A DNA stretch of 11,322 nucleotides from Isohypsibius dastychi. Its lineage: Eukaryota > Tardigrada > Eutardigrada > Parachela > Isohypsibiidae. Position 1 is the first letter of the stretch. The number at the start of each line of letters is the position of its first letter. The stretch covers positions 1 through 11,322 of the forward strand of contig JAQIWT010001327.1 in NCBI GenBank assembly GCA_034696485.1, given 5' to 3'. Position numbers and translations under genes: made by a program. Of this stretch, positions 9,001 to 11,322 are shown one piece after another. The notes beneath the pieces are model-generated. The model was not told the DNA's origin. It did not search any database and saw only the letters and a program-made list of their open reading frames with translations.

Positions 9001-10335
9001 TTTAGAATCTTTCAAGTGTGACTTTTTACAGATTTTTGAAATGGCTAGTTTCACCAGATTAAATTTTTTTGATTCCGTTAGTTTCTAGATAATATAGCTA
9101 GTCACATTAAATTGACTTCACTCTTGCCTGTTTTAAGCTTTTCAAAATTTACTGTAGAAAGTATTCAAGACCTTGAAAAATTTCCGAAAAATATTTTCAA
9201 TGTCATGAATTCTGTTTGAAATTCAATATTTTCAAGAATGAAGATTCTGTAAATTCGGAAAATTTGGTTTGAAAATAATAAAATTGTGATATGATTTTAA
9301 TATCCAAAAGTTTTTTATGGTTGTCGTGAACTTTGAACATTGTTTTACAAATAGAGGGCTTTTAGATGAAAGTGTGACTATTGAAGCGCTTCAACAATGT
9401 TACAAAATCTTAGAAGTCTTGAATTGAGGCCAGAAAATCTTTGGATCTAACATTTTGGTATTTGCTTGAATTCAGATTATTCATATTATGCAAATTTGAC
9501 ATCTATTTTTTTCGTCGTTTAAATTCATTTGTTTTTTTGTTTCAGTCTTATGGAGGTTATGCGACAGCCAGAGCAGTTTTGCTGGACAATGACCCTCAGA
9601 TTATTAAATGCGCCGCATCTGTTGCGCCTGTGACGGACTGGAGATTTTATGGTATAATACATATTCAAAATGCTTTCCACGTAATCAGAAAATTTACCGT
9701 ATTTTTATATTTTTCTTTGATTTTTCAGACACGGCTTATACGGAGAGATACATGAGTACTCCGCAGGATAACATGAAAGCTTACGAAAAGTCCAACCTGA
9801 TGACTCCGTATAGCGCTCGTGATTTGAGGTTCCATTTCTCACGCACATCTTTTCTACTTGTTCATGGAACTGCTGATGGTAAGCTTTCTCCTCAAATTCA
9901 AAATACTAAAAATTCAATTTTAAAATTAAATCAAATTGAACAATTTGATAGTTAATTAATTAAACAAAAATAAATAAATACAAAATTGAATTTAAAATAT
10001 AACTTTTTGAAGCTTTAGAAATATCTAGAATTATCAACGTTGTTTCCGGTCGTCAGTTTACAGGAGAATTCTTTGTTCCAGATAACGTCCACTTCCAACA
10101 AGCTGCTCAATTCACTAAAGCTCTTATGAGAGCTGGAGTCCTTTTCAAAACACAGGTACAACATTCTTCTTTGAAAACACACATGCTTTTCTGAATCACT
10201 GTTTTCTATATCCAGATTTATCCCGATGAAGACCACAGTATAAGAAAACTAAGGCTGCATCTTTATCAAACGTTACTGGACCATTTTACAACCTGCTTCG
10301 GAAATGGTGCCGCTGTGGAAAAAGCAGATGAATAG
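2972..10335 (+). CDS. DPP4/DPP6/DPP10-family membrane serine dipeptidyl peptidase, 17 coding exons
   Basis: Proposed exons: 2972-3028, 3407-3521, 3600-3698, 4615-4703, 4852-4929, 5013-5162, 5546-5678, 5810-5976, 6236-6354, 6424-6583, 6754-6959, 7424-7770, 8546-8874, 9546-9651, 9729-9878, 10082-10155, 10216-10335. They give one 2499-nt frame (832 aa). Seen: transmembrane helix at about residues 34-56; GWSYGGY with Ser684; HGTADDNVH with Asp768 and Asn770; DEDH with His800; DWLYEEE with Glu241/Glu242; Arg149 in VYRH; Tyr600 in VYGGP. Family knowledge: S9B peptidases cleave X-Pro or X-Ala dipeptides from peptide N-termini, act as dimers and face the extracellular side; vertebrate DPP6 and DPP10 lack the catalytic Ser and modulate Kv4 channels. 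Inference: this protein keeps the DPP6/10-like N-terminus but should be an active enzyme. Length fits the family (about 770-870 aa). The start is the weak point: 2972, 3356 and 2079 are all possible. Sure of family, moderately sure of each junction. Confidence 0.9.
3029..3406 (+). other. Intron 1 with two possible acceptors
   Basis: The 378-nt intron runs from GTGAGT to TTTTCAG|GAG. An earlier acceptor with a better pyrimidine tract (ATATTCAG|A, AG at 3353-3354) lies 52 nt upstream. A TATAAA (3198-3203) followed by a pyrimidine-rich stretch might be a weak internal promoter, but in AT-rich DNA it is poor evidence. No other content is seen. Confidence 0.5.
3355..3406 (+). CDS. Alternative 5' extension of the transmembrane exon, start ATG 3356
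   Basis: If the acceptor at 3353-3354 is used, the exon begins A|ATG and the frame runs MHHNVSLHQKVARKNFQ straight into ELGG without a stop. This would supply its own start codon to any non-coding 5' exon, or accept phase-2 upstream exons such as those ending at 430 or 996. The resulting protein would be 830 aa. It competes with the acceptor at 3405-3406, which gives the family-typical phase-0 junction. Both may be used. Confidence 0.4.
3407..3698 (+). CDS. Membrane-anchor exon(s) of the DPP gene
   Basis: This encodes ELGGPEPSGRNWKGIG followed by about 23 hydrophobic residues, the single signal-anchor helix. The RNWKGI motif at the cytosolic edge is the signature I recognise from DPP6/DPP10 proteins. 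After the helix the frame continues to PLTLHDVTDGSLNPSF, matching the start of the extracellular domain, and ends at TCAG|GTAAGA in phase 1. A putative 78-nt intron (3522-3599) divides it into 3407-3521 and 3600-3698; read straight through it also stays open. Confidence 0.85.
3522..3599 (+). other. Stop-free 78-nt intron or retained segment (exitron-like)
   Basis: The segment starts CCCT|GTAAGA and ends CTCGCAG|CT, has canonical borders, is 78 nt (a multiple of 3) and contains no in-frame stop. Removing it gives ...LVAPSHEEHTRDGLPLTLHDV, close to the short membrane-proximal stalk expected in the family. Retaining it adds 26 residues including two Cys that have no counterpart I know. I favour splicing. 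Confidence 0.6.
3699..4614 (+). other. Intron 3 (916 nt)
   Basis: GTAAGA to TTTTCAG|GCC, between phase-1 codon parts (G|GC, Gly). It carries the long hairpin at 3945-4049. It also has a T-rich stretch near 4390-4440 with a perfect 14-bp palindrome ATCAAAATTTTGAT (4393-4406) and an 11-bp inverted repeat (4408-4418 / 4422-4432). A minus-strand open frame (4246-4428) is Lys/Asn-rich and not credible as a gene. Confidence 0.8.
3945..4049 (+). repeat. Long near-perfect hairpin: pre-miRNA-like or short mariner-type MITE
   Basis: Arms 3951-3984 and 4010-4043 pair over 34 positions around a 25-nt loop (3985-4009). As + strand RNA there are only two mismatches (3960/4034 and 3976/4018) and two G-U pairs; pairing continues loosely to about 3945/4049. 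The size suits an animal microRNA precursor in the host-gene sense. Alternatively, TA dinucleotides flank TCCTCGC...GCGAGGA, as expected for a small Tc1/mariner-type inverted-repeat element with TA target duplication. Sequence alone cannot separate the two. Confidence 0.6.
4615..7770 (+). CDS. Beta-propeller exons of the DPP protein (residues about 91-574)
   Basis: Nine exons encode the extracellular propeller that in DPP4-type enzymes covers the active site and admits only short peptides. Visible landmarks in order: ISPSRKYLL-like blade repeats (SVSPSRKYLLYS), VYRH with Arg149, KLQYAKWAP, VMVYENDIYY, GLPDWLYEEE, WWSPDNKYLAY, YPKAGRVNPTVQLYIVN, EFYITTVSW and the Cys-rich CLTCNTTKCNYF. The Glu pair and Arg correspond to residues that bind the substrate N-terminus in DPP4. 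Asn-X-Ser/Thr sites (NQS, NKT, NDT, NAT, NES, NTT) support a secretory location. All introns here are GT-AG except the GC-AG one at 5977-6235. Confidence 0.88.
5163..5545 (+). other. Intron 6 (383 nt)
   Basis: CTG|GTAACA to CTTTTCAG|GTG, phase 0, so DRL joins VMVYEND with no residue missing relative to the family. A 10-bp inverted repeat (AGACAAATAA 5254-5263, TTATTTGTCT 5373-5382) lies inside. A 29-nt stretch after ATTCAG at 5412 that ends before GTAATA looks like a micro-exon, but its length would break the frame. Confidence 0.8.
5977..6235 (+). other. GC-AG intron (259 nt)
   Basis: The exon ends CCAAAG and the intron begins GCGAGT; the acceptor is TTTTTAG|GCT. Phase 0 joining gives YPKAGRVNPTVQLYIVN, the expected family sequence, whereas the nearest GT (5981-5982) would shift the frame. 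A GC donor with an otherwise good AAG|GCRAGT context is the known minor class handled by the normal spliceosome. Confidence 0.85.
6960..7423 (+). other. Intron 11 (464 nt)
   Basis: GT|GTAAGA to TTCTTCAG|GTA, phase 2 (GT|G, Val), giving DPDTVYVLAAYPLPRNRH. AT-rich, with a short tandem TGACCAAATA repeat near 7354-7373. Nothing else is seen. Confidence 0.8.
7771..8545 (+). repeat. Intron 12 (775 nt) with three degenerate copies of a ~210-230 bp repeat
   Basis: The intron runs CCAA|GTAAGA to TTCAAAG|GTG. A core such as TCCGAATATTTCAAA..GTAGTTTACC.CAGAATATTTAAA..ATAATCATAAA recurs near 7864, 8091 and 8303 (spacing 227 and 212), the first copy most diverged. Between copies 1 and 2 lies (ATTACT)x4 at 8012-8035. 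The rest is AT-rich without coding signs. Confidence 0.6.
8012..8035 (+). repeat. (ATTACT)4 microsatellite
   Basis: Four exact hexamer units, inside the intron repeat array. Confidence 0.95.
8546..10335 (+). CDS. Alpha/beta-hydrolase (catalytic) exons of the DPP protein
   Basis: Five exons encode residues about 574-832. The first (8546-8874) carries YPLLIKVYGGPGTQ, with Tyr600 that forms the oxyanion hole in DPP4-type enzymes, and ARIDGRGSSMQG. The nucleophile elbow is split by a phase-0 intron, GW|SYGGY, with Ser684 the first codon after the acceptor at 9545. The exon 9729-9878 ends inside HGTAD|DNVHFQQ, with Asp768. The last exon holds IYPDEDHSI with His800 and ends LLDHFTTCFGNGAAVEKADE before TAG (10333-10335). 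Ser-to-Asp and Asp-to-His spacing (84 and 32) is close to DPP4. Nothing suggests inactivation. Confidence 0.92.
8875..9545 (+). other. Intron 13 (671 nt)
   Basis: TGG|GTGAGA to TGTTTCAG|TCT, phase 0, inserted within the catalytic-Ser motif. A perfect 14-bp palindrome TTGAAGCGCTTCAA (9381-9394) is followed by ACAATGTT, which is complementary to AACATTGT about 55 nt upstream. No other content is seen. Confidence 0.85.
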
Positions 10336-10383
10336 AAATTGAAAATTACCTCGAAACTGGATATTCTCAGAGCTTCCATGATA

Positions 10384-10389
10384 AATAAA
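10384..10389 (+). terminator. Poly(A) signal of the DPP gene
   Basis: AATAAA lies 49 nt after the stop codon and gives a very short 3' UTR. TTTATT follows at 10391-10396, so the same site also reads AATAAA on the minus strand. Confidence 0.7.
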
Positions 10390-10455
10390 ATTTATTTAAC
10401 CATATGAGTTCGCATGGCATGAAGAGAAAACAGTTACTACACTTACTAAACAAAA

Positions 10456-10534
10456 ACTGCGAAAGCAGTGTGGAACACGCTTCGCCTCAGCCAGGAGTCG
10501 AAGCGGGAAAGTTCCGCCTCTGAGCTTTGGAAGC
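10456..10534. other. Run of four small hairpins (possible structured RNA)
   Basis: In 79 nt there are ACTGC-GAAA-GCAGT (10456-10469, a GNRA tetraloop); CGCTTCG (10478-10484) with CGAAGCG (10499-10505), extended by CTC/GAG inside; GCGGGA (10503-10508) with TTCCGC (10512-10517, one G-U); and GCTT-TGG-AAGC (10524-10534). The second and third overlap by a few bases, so not all can form at once. On the minus strand, stretches resembling tRNA box A (10517-10527) and box B (10494-10504) are present but too close for a tRNA. Confidence 0.3.
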
Positions 10535-10810
10535 AGAAGATACAGCGCTTAGTTTTGCCCTGAAAGAAGTGTAATGCCGGTATCAGCCCAGAATGCAACG
10601 AGAATACTCCGTCATTCCGATCTCGTGAGAAATTCAGTACCAAACGAGAGAGAATGCTCGATTTCTCAACTTTCGAATTAATCCATCATATATTTCGCTT
10701 CAAATCTGCTGCATATAAAGCTGTACGGTACATGTTATCTACCTATGCGCGCGTATGAAACTCGAGAAGCGGAGCATGCACGCTAAGTCGATCGTCGCGG
10801 AGGCGAAGCG
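10478..10810. repeat. 11-bp inverted repeat bounding the GC-rich block
   Basis: CGCTTCGCCTC (10478-10488) and GAGGCGAAGCG (10800-10810) are exact reverse complements 311 nt apart. They could be short termini of a small mobile element, but no target-site duplication is apparent. They may also be two copies of a binding site in opposite orientation. Confidence 0.4.
10714..10719 (+). promoter_or_regulatory. TATA-like box upstream of a CpG-rich stretch
   Basis: GCATATAAAG is followed 30-40 nt later by a CpG-dense stretch (TATGCGCGCGTATG...) with ATGs at 10755 and 10776. The downstream frame is short (to 10976) and unrecognised. Weak evidence of a small transcript; chance is quite possible. Confidence 0.15.
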
Positions 10811-10894
10811 ATGGACGGAATTCCGGTTTCTATCTTTGATTTTCATGTTTTTCGGCTCGAACGTTTCTCCCAATCGAAATCCATTCAAATATTT

Positions 10895-10913
10895 TTTATT
10901 TCTGAATTTTATT
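10895..10913 (-). terminator. Poly(A) signals of NDUFV2
   Basis: Two AATAAA hexamers on the minus strand (10908-10913 and 10895-10900) lie 86 and 99 nt beyond the NDUFV2 stop codon, as expected for a short 3' UTR. Confidence 0.65.
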
Positions 10914-10998
10914 TCATATATGCATTTTAAAGAAGGTGCGAAGAACAGCACTATCATTAAGAAAACACATCGATAATGTAACGAAAATAAAATTAATT

Positions 10999-11322
10999 TC
11001 ATAGACCACTTTGTAAACCAAATCCTGGACCTTTGGGTTCTTCGGTCAAAGAAGTTAATCCAGTCAGCGGTTCAGAGCATGTTCTCCCATTCCTGGGACC
11101 GGGTTTTGGCCTCTTTCCGGCTCTGAGGCCATCCAGAATCTCATCAACGTCTTTCAACGACAAATCCTCCTGTAAATTATTTTCCATGTTACAAACCGGA
11201 AGTACAACAGGATATGGATAAGAAAAAGATAAACTGACGTAAAAGTCATCATCAACTTGGATCATCGGGGCGTTCACACAAGCGCCGAGGCATTCAACTT
11301 CCGACAAAGTGAACAACTTATC
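10999..11322 (-). CDS. NDUFV2: NADH:ubiquinone oxidoreductase 24-kDa flavoprotein subunit, C-terminal part
   Basis: Two minus-strand exons, 11239-11322 (continuing beyond the window) and 10999-11169, encode the last 84 residues. The first gives [20 protein letters not shown]..., and the second [42 protein letters not shown] and the end LQSGL. The C-x3-C of [10 protein letters not shown] supplies two of the four cysteines that bind the [2Fe-2S] cluster N1a. The protein belongs to the matrix arm of mitochondrial complex I, next to the FMN subunit. Removing the 69-nt intron joins DDDFY to EDLS in phase 0, the expected family sequence. The N-terminal part and mitochondrial presequence lie outside the window. 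The gene is convergent with the DPP gene. Confidence 0.95.
   Translation of the reverse strand, partial: DKLFTLSEVECLGACVNAPMIQVDDDFYVSLSFSYPYPVVLPVCNMENNLQEDLSLKDVDEILDGLRAGKRPKPGPRNGRTCSEPLTGLTSLTEEPKGPGFGLQSGL
11170..11238 (-). other. NDUFV2: 69-nt last intron of NDUFV2
   Basis: On the minus strand it begins TAC|GTCAGT and ends TTTACAG|GAG. It has no in-frame stop and is a multiple of three, so a naive ORF reads through it and adds 23 residues absent from the family. Confidence 0.9.

Larger units (their letters stand above)
10397..10998. other. Convergent intergenic region
   Basis: This separates two genes that converge tail to tail. It is unexpectedly GC- and CpG-richer from about 10440 to 10830 than the introns around it. 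It holds a hairpin cluster (10456-10534), an 11-bp inverted repeat bounding 10478-10810 and a TATAAA at 10714. Short open frames on both strands have no recognisable product. Confidence 0.55.

Noticed and set aside
10494-10527. tRNA gene on the minus strand (box A-like 10517-10527, box B-like 10494-10504)
   Set aside because: The boxes are too close for a D arm plus anticodon arm, and the bases flanking box B do not pair as a T stem.
10446-10643. 65-codon minus-strand open frame in the intergenic block
   Set aside because: No recognisable domain; no support beyond being open.
10755-10976. 73-codon + strand open frame downstream of a TATA-like box, and its minus-strand counterpart
   Set aside because: The second half is Phe/Asn/Lys-rich translation of AT-rich 3' flank and covers the NDUFV2 poly(A) signals.
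11033-11221. + strand open frame of 62 codons at the right end
   Set aside because: Antisense shadow of the NDUFV2 exon.

Overview
The window is nuclear DNA from a multicellular animal. Coding sequence is split into many short exons by AT-rich introns with GT...(T)TTCAG-type borders, and AATAAA poly(A) signals follow the stop codons. The small introns (60-80 nt) and the T-rich sequence before acceptors suggest an invertebrate, probably an arthropod or another ecdysozoan. The species cannot be named from the sequence alone.

The main gene fills the middle and right of the window on the + strand (about 2972-10335). Seventeen coding exons assemble into one open frame of 2499 nt (832 residues plus stop). 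The product is a single-pass type II membrane protein of the DPP4/DPP6/DPP10 family: a short cytoplasmic tail, one transmembrane helix, a beta-propeller and a C-terminal alpha/beta-hydrolase domain. The N-terminus is of the DPP6/DPP10 type (ELG...RNWKGI before the helix). Unlike those vertebrate non-enzymes, the catalytic Ser, Asp and His and the substrate-binding Arg, Glu-Glu, Tyr and Asn are all present.

The first exon is uncertain. An acceptor at 3405-3406 opens the shared ELGG... exon in phase 0. At least two upstream mini-ORFs with good phase-0 donors (2079-2132 and 2972-3028) could feed it. A second acceptor at 3353-3354 would instead give a start at 3356. Alternative first exons are well known for vertebrate DPP6 and DPP10.

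Layout: 1-500 is a GC-richer, CpG-containing, promoter-like patch with CCAAT boxes and a perfect inverted repeat at the far left. 500-2970 is AT-rich 5' flank or intron with one diverged tandem repeat and the candidate alternative exon. 2972-10335 is the DPP gene; its intron 3 carries a strong 34-bp hairpin, one intron is GC-AG, and the 775-nt intron holds a three-copy degenerate repeat. 10336-10998 is a convergent intergenic space with a GC-richer block full of small hairpins. 10999-11322 (minus strand) is the 3' end of the complex I subunit gene NDUFV2, which runs off the right edge. The two genes face each other tail to tail and have no evident functional link.
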